Numbered from the stretch's first letter, positions 8,910 through 19,300 are shown. The stretch is 64,000 nt of DNA from Ignavibacteriaceae bacterium (GCA_013388545.1 JACAFB010000002.1:110260-174259); one strand, 5' to 3'. The notes: generated from the letters alone by a model not told the origin. Numbers and translations: made by a program.

Positions 8910-9381
8910 AATCCAGATTCTTTTCCTGCTAATTGTCGCTTCGGCTTCAGCTCAGGAGTATTTTTCATCAGACTCTGCTGATGTTGATTATGATACAACC
9001 TCTGCTTTTGTTATGCAAAAATCTCCCTGGACATCTGTTTTATTCAGCGCAGTTCTGCCCGGTGCAGGACAAATTTATAATGAATCTTATTTGAAGGCTC
9101 CTGTAATATGGACAATAACAGGTTTACTTGTTTATGGATGGATTGTGAATAATGATAACTACATTTACTACCGCGATCTTTATGAAAAGACACCAGCTAA
9201 GGTTTATAAAGATCTTCGATACTTTTACCAGGATCAGAGAGATGAATTAGCCATTTATATAGCTTTGGTCTACTTTTTAAACCTGGTTGATGCTTACGTC
9301 GACGCTCATCTCTTTGACTTTAATGTTGACGAAAACACTATCACAGGAACACCAGAGTTCGGAATAAAAATCAGATTTTAG
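8881..9381 (+). CDS. DUF5683-like membrane protein with signal peptide
   Basis: About 166 aa. Residues after the start form a signal-peptide-like stretch ending ASASAQ, then AVLPGAGQIYNESYLKAP, typical of DUF5683 small membrane proteins common in Bacteroidota, and two hydrophobic segments. The TTG at 8881 is chosen because it gives a normal signal peptide. ATG at 8854 is an alternative that adds nine residues; both starts lie inside the parB 3' end. Function is unknown. The overlap with parB implies co-transcription with the partition genes. Confidence 0.65.
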   Translation: MKTSIKHIIRIQILFLLIVASASAQEYFSSDSADVDYDTTSAFVMQKSPWTSVLFSAVLPGAGQIYNESYLKAPVIWTITGLLVYGWIVNNDNYIYYRDLYEKTPAKVYKDLRYFYQDQRDELAIYIALVYFLNLVDAYVDAHLFDFNVDENTITGTPEFGIKIRF

Positions 9382-9393
9382 TCCGGGATTTTT

Positions 9394-10098
9394 ATGAGTA
9401 ATAATCAGATTTGTAAAAGTTGTAATTCAATTAATCCTCTTTTTGAGCTGAACTGCAGAAATTGCAAGTCGTACCTAAGAGACAAAGTTTTTAATATTGA
9501 CTTTATAAAGGTCTTTCTCAAATTAATTGAGTCACCTCAATCCGCTTTCAGATCGATTATATTTTCTGAACATAAAAATTTTGTTTTGTTACTAAATCTC
9601 GTCATACCAGTAAAGCTTCTGATATTTAAGAAATGGTTCGGAGTATATCTATTTGACTCAAGTGCCCAATCGGTAGTGCTGATAATCGATTACTTGATCC
9701 ATCTAACAATTTATTCTTCGATAGTTTATATCTTTTCATCAATTCTGAGATTTTTGACGCAAAGAAGCAATAATGAAGCTCGGTTAAAAGATAATTACTC
9801 AATATTGATTTATGCATCAATTCCTTATCTCGTTGGTGCAGTTATACTTTTTCCATTCGAGCTTATTTTATTCGGAAACTTTTTATTTAGTGCTAATCCC
9901 TCACCATTTGTTTTCAAAGAGGTTCAGGCATACCTAATGTTGATGTTTGAATCAATTCTCATAATCTGGTCATTTCTTCTGACTTTTTTTGCCGTAAAAG
10001 TTCAAACAAATAAAAATATAGTATCATTCATCTTTTCGCTGTCATTCAACGGAATTAATTTTTTGCTGTTAAAAGTGATAAGTTACTTTTTGTCGTAA
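9394..10098 (+). CDS. zinc-ribbon plus polytopic (Yip1-like) membrane protein
   Basis: 234 aa. The N-terminus carries two CxxC pairs (CKSC near residue 6 and CRNC near 21), forming a small zinc ribbon, followed by about five hydrophobic helices (residues about 65-230). The arrangement resembles Yip1-domain membrane proteins, but the similarity is topological only. Function unknown. It sits 12 bases after the DUF5683-like gene and 50 bases before nadB. Confidence 0.65.
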   Translation: MSNNQICKSCNSINPLFELNCRNCKSYLRDKVFNIDFIKVFLKLIESPQSAFRSIIFSEHKNFVLLLNLVIPVKLLIFKKWFGVYLFDSSAQSVVLIIDYLIHLTIYSSIVYIFSSILRFLTQRSNNEARLKDNYSILIYASIPYLVGAVILFPFELILFGNFLFSANPSPFVFKEVQAYLMLMFESILIIWSFLLTFFAVKVQTNKNIVSFIFSLSFNGINFLLLKVISYFLS

Positions 10099-10148
10099 AA
10101 AATTTCTTATTTTAATAACACATTAAGACCAAATATCTGAATCTGAAA

Positions 10149-11771
10149 ATGACTACTAGTTTTAAAACTGATGTACTAATAATTGGAAGTGGAATAGCAG
10201 GACTGTTTGCCGCTTTAAAAATCTCAGAATTCGCAGAAGTAATAATTGTAACAAAGAAAAACTCAGCTGAATCAAATACGAATTATGCACAGGGGGGAAT
10301 TGCCTCGGTTCTTTCTTCAGAAGACAGCTTTGAAAAGCATATTCAGGATACACTGATTGCCGGTGCCGGTTTGTGCGATTATTTGGCAGTTAAAAAAATG
10401 GTTGAAGAAGGCCCGGCACGAATTAAAGATCTGATTAAGTACGGTACAGAATTCACTAAAAAGAACGGCCAGCTTGATCTTGTTAAGGAGGGGGGACATT
10501 CTGTTTCAAGAATCGCCCACACCAGAGATTTTACCGGAAGAGAAGTTGAAAGAGCCTTGATTCAGGCTGTAATGAACTCTAATAATATTCATTTAATGGA
10601 AAATAATATCGCTATAGATCTTATTACTGAACATAATCTTTTGCAACTCAGAGATATTGATTTAGAAAACCGACATTGTTTTGGTGCATATGTTCTGGAT
10701 ATTGCTTCAAACAAGGTTAACAAGATTGTATCAAAAGCAACTGTTTTATCGACTGGCGGATTGGGACAAGTTTACCTGCACACCACCAATCCCAAAATTG
10801 CAACTGGAGATGGCTTTGCTATTGCATATAGAGCAGGTGCAAAAATCGGAAATATGGAGTTTGTCCAGTTTCATCCTACATCGTTATATGAGTTAAATCA
10901 CCAAATTGATAAACCTTCTTTTCTTATTTCCGAGGCTGTGAGAGGTTTCGGGGGTAAACTATTTACGAGGGATGGAAATTCCTTTATGCAAAATTATGAT
11001 GATCGTAAAGAACTTGCTCCTCGTGATATAGTAGCAAGAGCAATTGATAATGAGCTTAAGAAAGGAGGAGAAGATTTCGTTTATCTTGATATTACTCATA
11101 AAAGTTCTAATGAAATCATAGAACATTTTCCTCAGATATATCAAACGTGTTTATCAAAAGGAATTGATATCACTAAAGAACCAATACCAGTGGTGCCGGC
11201 TGCTCATTATTGCTGTGGTGGAGTAGTGGTTGATCTTGAGGCAAGAACATCTCTTAATGGACTATATGCTTGTGGTGAAGTTTCTATGACCGGGGTTCAC
11301 GGGGCAAACAGGCTTGCGAGTAATTCTCTACTTGAAGCCATTGTTTTTGCAGACAGCGCATCGTCAAGTATTAAAAAACTTATTAAATCCTCTCAAATTA
11401 GTTCAATCGAATTTCCCGACTGGGACGATTCAGGTACCCTCACATCCGATGAGAAAGTACTTTTAACTCATAGCATTAAAGAACTAAAAAATACCATGTG
11501 GGATTACGTTGGTATAGTTCGTTCTAGTCAAAGATTGTTACGAGCTCAAAAACGAATATTAAATCTGAAGGAAGAAACAGAAATTCTTTATAAAAAAACC
11601 AAAGTTTTTGAGGAAATACTTGAGCTTAGAAATCTGATACAATCCGCTGAATTAATAATTTTTTCAGCCCTGTTTAGGAAAGAGAGCAGGGGACTGCATT
11701 TTAATATTGATTATCCAGAAAAAGATGATACAAAAATCATAAACACTATCCTGAGGAATGAAAGTCTTTAG
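10149..11771 (+). CDS. nadB: L-aspartate oxidase
   Basis: 540 aa, the expected length. An FAD-binding Rossmann GSGIAGLFAAL lies near residue 13, with NYAQGGIA, HTRDFTGREVERAL, and the late GLYACGEVSMTGVHGANRLASNSLLEA. It oxidises L-aspartate to iminoaspartate in the first step of de novo NAD synthesis; nadA and nadC are not in the window. Its last 26 bases overlap the 3' end of the convergent ppx gene, so the two transcripts share antisense ends and no terminator is visible between them. Confidence 0.96.
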   Translation: MTTSFKTDVLIIGSGIAGLFAALKISEFAEVIIVTKKNSAESNTNYAQGGIASVLSSEDSFEKHIQDTLIAGAGLCDYLAVKKMVEEGPARIKDLIKYGTEFTKKNGQLDLVKEGGHSVSRIAHTRDFTGREVERALIQAVMNSNNIHLMENNIAIDLITEHNLLQLRDIDLENRHCFGAYVLDIASNKVNKIVSKATVLSTGGLGQVYLHTTNPKIATGDGFAIAYRAGAKIGNMEFVQFHPTSLYELNHQIDKPSFLISEAVRGFGGKLFTRDGNSFMQNYDDRKELAPRDIVARAIDNELKKGGEDFVYLDITHKSSNEIIEHFPQIYQTCLSKGIDITKEPIPVVPAAHYCCGGVVVDLEARTSLNGLYACGEVSMTGVHGANRLASNSLLEAIVFADSASSSIKKLIKSSQISSIEFPDWDDSGTLTSDEKVLLTHSIKELKNTMWDYVGIVRSSQRLLRAQKRILNLKEETEILYKKTKVFEEILELRNLIQSAELIIFSALFRKESRGLHFNIDYPEKDDTKIINTILRNESL

Positions 11772-12690
11772 CCTTTAACTTACGAATAGCATAACCATAT
11801 CTTAATCCTTTTGTGCTAACGATAATCTCATCTATTTCTAGTAACTTACATATATTCAATAATATAACTGAACCAATTAAAATTAAATCTTCCCGTCCTT
11901 CGACAATCTTTCCATACTTTTGAAGTACTTCAGAATAAGATAAAACTGATAGTTTCTCTACGATAGAATTCAACTCTGTAATTGAGATTTTAATTCCATC
12001 AATTTCACTCTCCTTGAAAGTACTAATTCCTAATTTTATGGATGCCAAAGTTGTCGCCGTTCCTGCTACTGCAATAGTTATGTAAGGAGCACGCGGAATG
12101 TACTTTAATTCACTCAGCTCGTTTACTAAGTACTCATTTAGTTTTACTAATGAAACCTTTGAGATAATATTTTGAGCACTAAGCGCAAACTTTTCCTGAA
12201 GAGAAACTACCCCAAACTTGAAACTTTTTCTGAATAATAATTTTTCTTTTTGCCCAATAAATATTTCTGTACTTCCGCCTCCAATATCTATAACAAGCGC
12301 TGTTGAATTAGAATTTAATTCCATTATCGAGCCAATAAAAGAAAATTCGGCCTCATCTTCCCCTGTGATAATTTCAATTTCTAAATTCAACTCATCTTTA
12401 ATGCTTTGAATTACTTCTCTTGAGTTAATTGCTGTTCGGAAAGATTGTGTTGCAGCTATAAATATTTTTTCACAATCATAGTCATCGGCTAACTTCTTAA
12501 AGTGGGTTAGGATTTTTTTTAATAACAAAATTTTTTCATTCAATAGCTTACCTTCATAGGTCAGCCCCTTACCAATTCGTGGGATGCGGTATTCGTTTCT
12601 GATTGGAATGATTTTATTTGAAGAAGATTCGTACCTTGCGATTAGCAAGATTACAGTATTTGTTCCTATGTCGATTGAAGCAAAATTCAT
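11746..12690 (-). CDS. Ppx/GppA-family exopolyphosphatase / pppGpp phosphohydrolase
   Basis: 314 aa with the ASKHA ATPase fold: SIDIGTNTVILLIA at the start, ITGEDEAEFSF, and the phosphate-loop VIDIGGGSTEIFIG. It corresponds to the N-terminal catalytic domain only (the full-length E. coli Ppx has about 510 aa and an HD domain). Family members release phosphate from polyphosphate or convert pppGpp to ppGpp; the substrate preference cannot be read here. It is divergent from the membrane-protein gene at 12729 with a 38-bp gap and convergent with nadB. Confidence 0.88.
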   Translation of the reverse strand: MNFASIDIGTNTVILLIARYESSSNKIIPIRNEYRIPRIGKGLTYEGKLLNEKILLLKKILTHFKKLADDYDCEKIFIAATQSFRTAINSREVIQSIKDELNLEIEIITGEDEAEFSFIGSIMELNSNSTALVIDIGGGSTEIFIGQKEKLLFRKSFKFGVVSLQEKFALSAQNIISKVSLVKLNEYLVNELSELKYIPRAPYITIAVAGTATTLASIKLGISTFKESEIDGIKISITELNSIVEKLSVLSYSEVLQKYGKIVEGREDLILIGSVILLNICKLLEIDEIIVSTKGLRYGYAIRKLKAKDFHSSG

Positions 12691-12728
12691 CTTTTTATAT
12701 ATTTAAGTTAATTATAAATAAAAATAGT

Positions 12729-13259
12729 ATGAAGAATTTAAATTCAGCAGCAAAAATATTTTTATACCTGAGCATTCTTTCAAGTTCAATTTGGATCGGA
12801 AGTTATTTAGTTAAGATTTTTACGATTTACAGAATATTTGAAGAGGAAAATCTTAACATCAAAGAAATATTCAACGTCACTGATTTATCAGGTTTATTCT
12901 ATGTTTTAGTTCCGGTAGTTGCCACATCATTTACTGTTTATATAATATTTTTCTTTTCACTTCTGCTTTTTTTAGTTACTGCAAAATTAAATTTCAAAAT
13001 TCACGGCTGGCTTTTTATAAGCGTTGTAATTTTTTTAATTACGCTGCCTTTTGAAGTTTATTTAATGACACTTGATTACAAATTTCTATCGGCTGTACTT
13101 GCAGAAAATTATAGTCCTGATTATTTATTCGGCATTCTCAAGTCCCGCATTAGTATGTTCAGCAGCTTTCCAATTATTCAGATTTTTAGCTACTTCGGAA
13201 TTATTTATCTTATATTATTCAAGCCATTAACCAAATCAGAAAATCATAATGAAAATTAG
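12729..13259 (+). CDS. four-helix membrane protein, unknown
   Basis: 176 aa with about four hydrophobic helices and a tyrosine-rich connecting segment. I do not recognise a family. A longer frame opens at TTG 12618, but that part is antisense to the ppx 5' end, so ATG at 12729 is used. It overlaps the next small gene by 11 bp and is the first gene of an apparent operon with the 90-aa protein and aroQ. Confidence 0.6.
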   Translation: MKNLNSAAKIFLYLSILSSSIWIGSYLVKIFTIYRIFEEENLNIKEIFNVTDLSGLFYVLVPVVATSFTVYIIFFFSLLLFLVTAKLNFKIHGWLFISVVIFLITLPFEVYLMTLDYKFLSAVLAENYSPDYLFGILKSRISMFSSFPIIQIFSYFGIIYLILFKPLTKSENHNEN

Positions 13260-13521
13260 AGAGAAAGAATTCGAAGAAATAATAGAGGACTTGAAATCAA
13301 TAGCTGCACAGCTTGGAGCTAAAGTCAGATTTGAGAAGGGTGACTTTGCCGGCGGTTATTGCATAATTAATGAAGATAAAGTAATTGTGATAAATAAGAT
13401 GGCAAACCTTCAGAGAAAAGTTATGATTCTTTCTGCAGCATTAAAAGAACTTGGAGTTGATGAAATTTATTTATCACCCCGAATAAGAGAGATTATTGAT
13501 GAAATGGCGGACATAAAATGA
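13249..13521 (+). CDS. conserved 90-aa hypothetical protein preceding aroQ
   Basis: 90 aa, soluble, mixed alpha/beta, with a central GDFAGGYCIINEDKVIVINK that looks like a beta-hairpin carrying a conserved Cys, then two amphipathic helices. I do not recognise a named family. It overlaps the upstream membrane-protein gene by 11 bp and the aroQ start by 4 bp (ATGA), so it is almost certainly translated as part of this operon. An accessory role to aroQ is possible but not supported by any motif. Confidence 0.65.
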   Translation: MKIREKEFEEIIEDLKSIAAQLGAKVRFEKGDFAGGYCIINEDKVIVINKMANLQRKVMILSAALKELGVDEIYLSPRIREIIDEMADIK

Positions 13522-13949
13522 AAATTCTTGTAATTAATGGTCCAAATCTTAATCTTCTTGGTAAAAGAGATAAGGATCAGTATGGAAACATTTCTCTTGA
13601 AGAAATTTCAGATAATTTGAAAAAAGAGTTCCCGGATATTTCTTTTGATTTCTATCAATCAAATATTGAAGGCGAATTAATAAATGTTATTCAGCTAGCT
13701 GAAAGAGATTATGATGGTCTGATTATCAATCCCGGGGGATATGCTCACACATCAGTGGCAATCGCCGATGCTCTTTCGGTCCTTAAAATTCCTAAAGTAG
13801 AAGTCCATCTCTCTCATCTTGTGAATAGAGAATATTATCGGCAGAAACTCATCACGGCAGCATCCTGCGATGGGTACGTTTCTGGCTTTAAAGAGTTAAG
13901 CTATGGTGCAGCAGTATACATTTTAATGAATATTTCTAAAAAACGCTGA
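13518..13949 (+). CDS. aroQ: type II 3-dehydroquinate dehydratase
   Basis: 143 aa, the normal length for the dodecameric type II enzyme. It converts 3-dehydroquinate to 3-dehydroshikimate in the shikimate pathway. Key features are VINGPNLNLLGKRDKDQYG with the catalytic Tyr, the QSNIEGELIN region, INPGGYAHTSVAIADAL and VEVHLSHLVNREYYR carrying the catalytic His. It is coupled by a four-base overlap to the preceding small gene. No other aro genes are nearby. Confidence 0.96.
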   Translation: MKILVINGPNLNLLGKRDKDQYGNISLEEISDNLKKEFPDISFDFYQSNIEGELINVIQLAERDYDGLIINPGGYAHTSVAIADALSVLKIPKVEVHLSHLVNREYYRQKLITAASCDGYVSGFKELSYGAAVYILMNISKKR

Positions 13950-14071
13950 GCTCTGTGCTCCCGATGATTGAAACTCCAGGATTTTTATTGAATAATGAGT
14001 ATTTCATCATTAAATAAACCATATTACTGTACAAAGAATAACAGAGTTTTCTTACTTTCGGATTCAAGTAG

Positions 14072-14105
14072 TTACAATATTTCTTTCTTATTAAAGAAAT
14101 TGTAA
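14072..14105. repeat. imperfect inverted repeat upstream of the MerR-family gene
   Basis: TTACAATATTTCTTT (14072-14086) faces AAAGAAATTGTAA (14093-14105), giving about 13 pairs with a two-base bulge and a 6-nt loop. No U-tract follows, so it does not look like a terminator. It lies in the 249-bp gap between aroQ and the regulator gene and could be an operator or a chance AT-rich dyad. Confidence 0.3.
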
Positions 14106-14143
14106 AGCATAATTAAAGTACTTAATTATTTAATTCGAAGATA

Positions 14144-14172
14144 TTGTAAATAAATTATTCAATATTTATTTT
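14144..14172 (+). promoter_or_regulatory. possible sigma-70-like promoter for the MerR-family gene
   Basis: TTGTAA (14144-14149) and TATTTT (14167-14172) are separated by 17 bp; both hexamers match consensus at four positions. The predicted start near 14180 would leave a leader of about 20 nt. The base composition here is so AT-rich that chance is a real alternative. Confidence 0.3.
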
Positions 14173-14198
14173 ATACTTAAATAAAATAATCGTATTGA

Positions 14199-14591
14199 AT
14201 GAAGAATCTTGCTATAAAAAAACTCTATTATTCAATCAGTGAAGTCAGCAAAATAACTGAAATTGAACAGTATGTTCTTAGATACTGGGAAACTGAATTT
14301 GAACAACTCAAACCTCAGAAGAACAGAGCTGGAAACCGTATTTATACAAATAAGGATATACAGTTAATATTACATATTAAAGGACTTCTTAGAAATAAAA
14401 AATACACAATTGAAGGAGCAAAAAAGATTCTTGAAGATTATTCTCCTGATCAGACTACAACCATTGATGAAAAAGAAGTACTATCTGAAAATCAGAATAT
14501 CAGACCTGAAGTAAAAAAGGATAAATCATCGCTTAAAAAGGATCTTGAAGAAATAAAGAATTTTCTAGAAGAATTACTACTTAAATTATAA
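14199..14591 (+). CDS. MerR-family transcriptional regulator
   Basis: 130 aa. The N-terminal winged helix-turn-helix (YYSISEVSKITEIEQYVLRYWETEF, about residues 8-32, then NRAGNRIYTNKDIQLILHIKGLL) is the MerR DNA-binding fold with its wing, followed by a hydrophilic and probably coiled C-terminal tail. No metal-binding cysteines or ligand domain are visible, so the inducer is unknown. Similar short MerR proteins are widespread in Bacteroidota and Chlorobi. It is monocistronic, with tRNA-Pro starting two bases after its stop codon. Confidence 0.85.
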   Translation: MKNLAIKKLYYSISEVSKITEIEQYVLRYWETEFEQLKPQKNRAGNRIYTNKDIQLILHIKGLLRNKKYTIEGAKKILEDYSPDQTTTIDEKEVLSENQNIRPEVKKDKSSLKKDLEEIKNFLEELLLKL

Positions 14592-14592
14592 C

Positions 14593-14666
14593 CGGAACGT
14601 AGCGCAGCCCGGTAGCGCACTTGAATGGGGTTCAAGGGGTCGCGGGTTCAAATCCCGCCGTTCCGA
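14593..14666 (+). tRNA. tRNA-Pro, anticodon GGG
   Basis: A 74-nt cloverleaf. The acceptor stem CGGAACG/CGTTCCG pairs perfectly with discriminator A; the D arm is GCGC/GCGC; the anticodon stem is CTTGA/TCAAG with loop ATGGGGT (anticodon GGG, reading CCC and CCU); the T arm is GCGGG/CCCGC with TTCAAAT. The CCA end is not encoded. It starts two bases after the MerR-family stop codon and may be co-transcribed with it. Confidence 0.95.
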
Positions 14667-14670
14667 CTAA

Positions 14671-14706
14671 AATAAAACCTCCCTCTATGGAGGTTTTATT
14701 TTTTTA
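14671..14706 (+). terminator. Rho-independent terminator after tRNA-Pro
   Basis: A perfect 12-bp stem (14671-14682 with 14689-14700) closes a 6-nt loop CTCTAT and is followed by TTTTTAT. It lies five bases after the tRNA and ends the merR-tRNA unit. This is the clearest plus-strand intrinsic terminator in the window. Confidence 0.9.
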
Positions 14707-14847
14707 TTATAGCTTAGTGATAACTTATATTAATGAATATGAAAATCTTTAAGCCAGAATATTATGAGATAAATTGTTTAAAACTATTTAATTAAATTGC
14801 GTTGGTTACTGTATTAAAATTGTAGTATTAACTATTTCTAATTCATT

Positions 14848-16329
14848 ATGAATTATATAGATGACAAACCGATTTCTTATTGTGGGATATTTGGAGTATT
14901 CGGTTCTGATACAGCTGCTCTAAATACTTATTATGGCCTTCATGCCCTTCAACACAGAGGTCAGGAAGCTACAGGAATTGTAACAAGACATTTTACCGAG
15001 CAGGGGAAACCATTTTTTAATCTTACGAAAGGGGAGGGATTAGTTTCTGAAGTATTCAGTGATCCATCAACCCTAAGTGATAATTTAAAGGGCAGTGCTG
15101 CAATCGGGCACAATCGTTACTCAACTACAGGTTCGGCAAAGTCACGCAAAAATATTCAACCGTTTGTAGTTAATTACAGAATGGGAAATCTTGGAATTGG
15201 TCATAACGGAAATTTAACTAACGCCAATGTGCTACGAACTCAATTAATAAATGAAGGTGCAATCTTTCAAACAACAAGTGATACTGAAGTAATTCTTCAT
15301 CTTATTGCCCGGAGTAAACTTGATAACCAGATTGATCAGATACTTGAAGCGTTAAGAAAAGTTGAAGGAGCTTACTGTGTTGTTATTCTTACTGATGACA
15401 AATTAATTGCTGCAAGAGATCCACTTGGTTTCAGACCTTTATCTATAGGAAAACTTGAAAATAGCTTTCTGATTGCTTCAGAAACCTGTGCATTTGATAT
15501 CCAGTCCGCAAATTTTTTAAGGGAAATTGAACCTGGCGAATTGGTTGTAATTGATGAAGATTCAGTAAAAACCGGGAATATTAAATCATACAGAATAAAT
15601 GACGAAAAAATTGAGAAGAAACATTGCATTTTTGAATTCATTTATTTCTCCAGGCCCGATAGTTATATCTTCGGTCATAACGTCGATAAAATGAGAAGAA
15701 GATTAGGAAAAATTTTAGCAAGAAAACACCCGGTAACTGATCCCGACGGAGAAAGGGTTTATGTTATTAGCGTTCCTGACAGTTCTAATACTACGGCACT
15801 TGGTTATGCAACCGAACTCGAGAAACAAGGCATCGAAGCCAGAAGCGAAATTGGTCTGATAAGAAGCCATTATATTGGCAGAACATTTATCAATCCCGGG
15901 CAGGAAAAAAGAGAAATCGGTGTTAAGATAAAGTTTAATCCTGTTAAAGGAGTTCTTGAAGGCAGAACAATAGTTATGGTTGACGATTCTATAGTCAGAG
16001 GAACGACTTCAAAACAGCTTGTAAGCTTACTACGTGAAGCCAAACCGAAATCAATTCACATCAGGATTTCTTCTGCTCCAATTACCCATCCTTGCTTTTA
16101 TGGGATGGATTTCCCGAGCAAAGAAGAATTAATTGCACATCAAATGAATGAAAAAATTGAAGAGATTCGAAAGTACCTTGAAGTTGATAGCCTTGAATAT
16201 TTAACTATCGATGAAATGTTGGAAGCAGTTTCTGAAGCCGGAAAAGATAACTTTTGCACTGCTTGCTTTTCAGGATCATATCCAACCGATTTTGACAGAA
16301 ACTTCAAAAAGGAAATCTATGAAGTATAA
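14848..16329 (+). CDS. purF: amidophosphoribosyltransferase
   Basis: 493 aa. It transfers the glutamine amide to PRPP, the first committed step of purine synthesis. Residues 1-11 form a short propeptide before the nucleophile C12 (YCGIFGVFG). The PRPP loop is IVMVDDSIVRGTTS. Four cysteines (in KKHCIFEF, HPCFYGMD and CTAC) match the Bacillus-type enzyme that carries a 4Fe-4S cluster, implying oxygen sensitivity. The preceding 140 bp are AT-rich, and I see no purine riboswitch or PurR box. The stop overlaps the S8 protease start by 11 bp. Confidence 0.96.
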   Translation: MNYIDDKPISYCGIFGVFGSDTAALNTYYGLHALQHRGQEATGIVTRHFTEQGKPFFNLTKGEGLVSEVFSDPSTLSDNLKGSAAIGHNRYSTTGSAKSRKNIQPFVVNYRMGNLGIGHNGNLTNANVLRTQLINEGAIFQTTSDTEVILHLIARSKLDNQIDQILEALRKVEGAYCVVILTDDKLIAARDPLGFRPLSIGKLENSFLIASETCAFDIQSANFLREIEPGELVVIDEDSVKTGNIKSYRINDEKIEKKHCIFEFIYFSRPDSYIFGHNVDKMRRRLGKILARKHPVTDPDGERVYVISVPDSSNTTALGYATELEKQGIEARSEIGLIRSHYIGRTFINPGQEKREIGVKIKFNPVKGVLEGRTIVMVDDSIVRGTTSKQLVSLLREAKPKSIHIRISSAPITHPCFYGMDFPSKEELIAHQMNEKIEEIRKYLEVDSLEYLTIDEMLEAVSEAGKDNFCTACFSGSYPTDFDRNFKKEIYEV

Positions 16330-19300
16330 TTTTTTTTTAATCCTTGTTCTTCTAATATCTTTATCATCAGAGTTTTATCCTCAACAAACCTACTTCATTA
16401 AATATAAAAACAGCGTTGACCTGCCAACAGTAGCTAAAAATATTTCTCAGAATAAAATCAGCGATGCATTAATCAGCCAGCCCTTGAATTTACCTGATTA
16501 CTCAATGAGTTTTCTTGCTAAAGGATTGGCTAAGAATGACCAGGTTCTTGGTAGAATTGTTACCGTCAATTTTTCCCGGGATATTGATGAAGATTTATTC
16601 TTTTCAATTTTAAGTAATGATGATAATATTGAATACTTTCAGCCTTCTTCAGTTTACAAGATTGATTTCATACCCAATGACAGTCTTCTTGATCAACAAT
16701 GGGGATTAGAGAAGATCAATGCTTTTGACGCCTGGGAAATTACCACAGGAAGTGACAGCATTTTAATCGGCGTTATCGATACAGGTATAGATTATCTTCA
16801 TCCAGATTTGAATGATCGAATATATCTTAATTCCGGCGAGACAGGAACTGATAATCTTGGCAGAGATAAAAGATCAAATAATGTGGATGATGACAACAAT
16901 GGTTTCGTAGATGATTACCAGGGATGGGATTTTACAGACAGAGTTGGTTTTCCTTTTGACTCAAGTGGCGGAGATTACCTTAACTGGGATAACGATCCAA
17001 AAGACGAAAATGGTCATGGAACATATATTACAGGTATTGCCACAGCTAATACAAACAATATAACAGGAATCGCCGGTGCCGGTCCAAATCTAAAAGTACT
17101 TAATCTCAGAGCTTTTGATCCGGCCGGCTATGGTGAAGAGGATGATGTTGCAGCTGCAATCCTTTATGCTGTTCAAATTGGAGCCAAAGTTTTGAATATG
17201 AGTTTCGGTGACGATGCCTTCTCACTTGTTTTAAGAGACGTAATCCAATATGCATATTCCCGAAACGTAGTAATGATCGGAAGTGCCGGAAATTCAGGTT
17301 CAGATGCGCCTCATTATCCTTCAGGCTATTCTGAGGTTATTTGTGTCGGAAATTCAACAAGTCAGGATTTTGTTGCATCAAATTCCAACTTTGGCTCAAC
17401 TATCGATCTTGTTGCCCCCGGTTCTCTAATAATGACTACTGCAATGGATAATAACTATGCAATCATTAGTGGAACTTCGGCATCTGCACCTTTTGTCTCC
17501 GCCGCTGCAGGATTGATTCTTTCACTTGGTAATTTTTCAAATGAAGAAGTAAAACAAATTCTGAAATCAACTACAGATGATATTGATTCGCCCGGCTGGG
17601 ACCTGAGAAGTGGAGCCGGAAGATTAAATCTTTTCAGAGCTGTATCGGTGACTGCTCCTTCTATTATCGAATTTAATTTTCCAAAAATGGATTTCACAAC
17701 TAAAGAGTCCAATCTTCCTATAACCGCTACAGTTCTTTCACCGTTCTTTCAGAGTTATTCTCTGTACTATGGAATTGGATATAATCCTGAGAACTGGACA
17801 GTTTTAGTTGATAATGGTTTGAATCAGTTTTCTAAAACGGAAATCTATAATCTGAATATCTCTAACTTTCCTGATTCAGTCTATAGTTTAAGGATAGAAG
17901 TTAATCTGACTAACGGCAGAACTCTAGAGGAAAGGATTAATTTTTATATAATCAGAACTGCTCCTAAAATAGAATTAATCAGTATTGGTTCTTCTTTTTA
18001 TGGAGATAAAGCAACTGTTCTCGGCGCAGTATATACAGATCAACCTTCAATTGTCAGAATGTTTTACAGACAGTTTGGAACATCGGATTATAGTTATATC
18101 ACACTTGATGGATTTACAACCAATAATCAGTTTGTTAAGAATATGCATTACGGTTTTATACCGAAACAGCTGGTTCAGCAAAACACTCTTTATGAAGTTT
18201 ATTTTGAGGCTGAAAATCTTGTAGGATTAAAAAAGGAATTAAGAGATCAAAACAATAATCCGTTTATTGTGAATGCAGAATACAATCACAATTATGCAGC
18301 ACAATTTGAATTACCTTATTCTCTTCCACCTGGAAATATTTTTGAAAAACCCGTTAGTTTTTTAGACGACGATTATTCTGAGGTCGTTTTAAGGGAACTG
18401 TTTAATCCAAAAACGTCGATGATATATAAGTATGTAAATAATTCGCTTGTTAAAGTTGATTCCTTATTTGAAAGAATATTTAAAGATTTCGGTGACTTCA
18501 ATAATAATGGGAAAAAAGATTTACTTGCTTTTTTTGTTTATGACGGATACTTGTTGGAACAGTCGGTTCCAAATTCCACCAATCTTAATCAAACTTATTC
18601 TAATACATCCGGAAAATTTTGGCCTATTCTAGCAAAAGATATCGATAATGATCAAATCACTGAAGTAATTGTTGTTGATGGTGATTCTTCAATTGCAGTA
18701 TGGAATGTTACCCAATCTCTTTCAGTTGCCGACTCAACAAGACTTCCAAATTTTACAGAGCGGGGACTGGGGTTTAATTTAATCGATTCACCTAATGCTA
18801 CTATCGCAGATCTGGATAAAGATGGTAAGAATGAAATCTGGATGGTTGACGATTTCGGTGATATTTATAGTTATGAAGTTTCAACTCAAAACAAGTTCAC
18901 TAAAGGTACGGTAATAACTACTGCATTTAGTAGTTCGGCAGCTTATTTAAGTTCAGGAGATTATGATGGTGATGGAATAACCGAACTTGCAGTACTCTTA
19001 CATTCAATTGAACCTTTGGATATTGCTCCTTTTTACAAGCTATTAATTTTCAATCTTAAAAATGATAACCTGAATATAATTCTCGATCAGAATTTTATTG
19101 ATGCGGCATCGGAGTTCAGATCTGCTTCTGCATTTCAGCAGGCAGATAACAGCGTAAAGTTTGAAGATCTCGATAATGATCAGAAAGATGAATTGATACT
19201 TTTTATGTTTCCTTATTCATACATATTCAAATACGAACCTGGTTCTTCGAGTATTATTTCGTATAAAGAAAACATTAATTCAAATTCGATTTTTGTAGGC

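Noticed and set aside
12618..12728. Upstream in-frame extension of the membrane-protein gene
   Set aside because: Antisense to the conserved start of ppx; ATG at 12729 gives a normal membrane protein.
14707..14847. Possible riboswitch or PurR operator before purF
   Set aside because: The spacer is AT-rich with no conserved purine-riboswitch junction or recognisable operator; only weak promoter-like hexamers are present.
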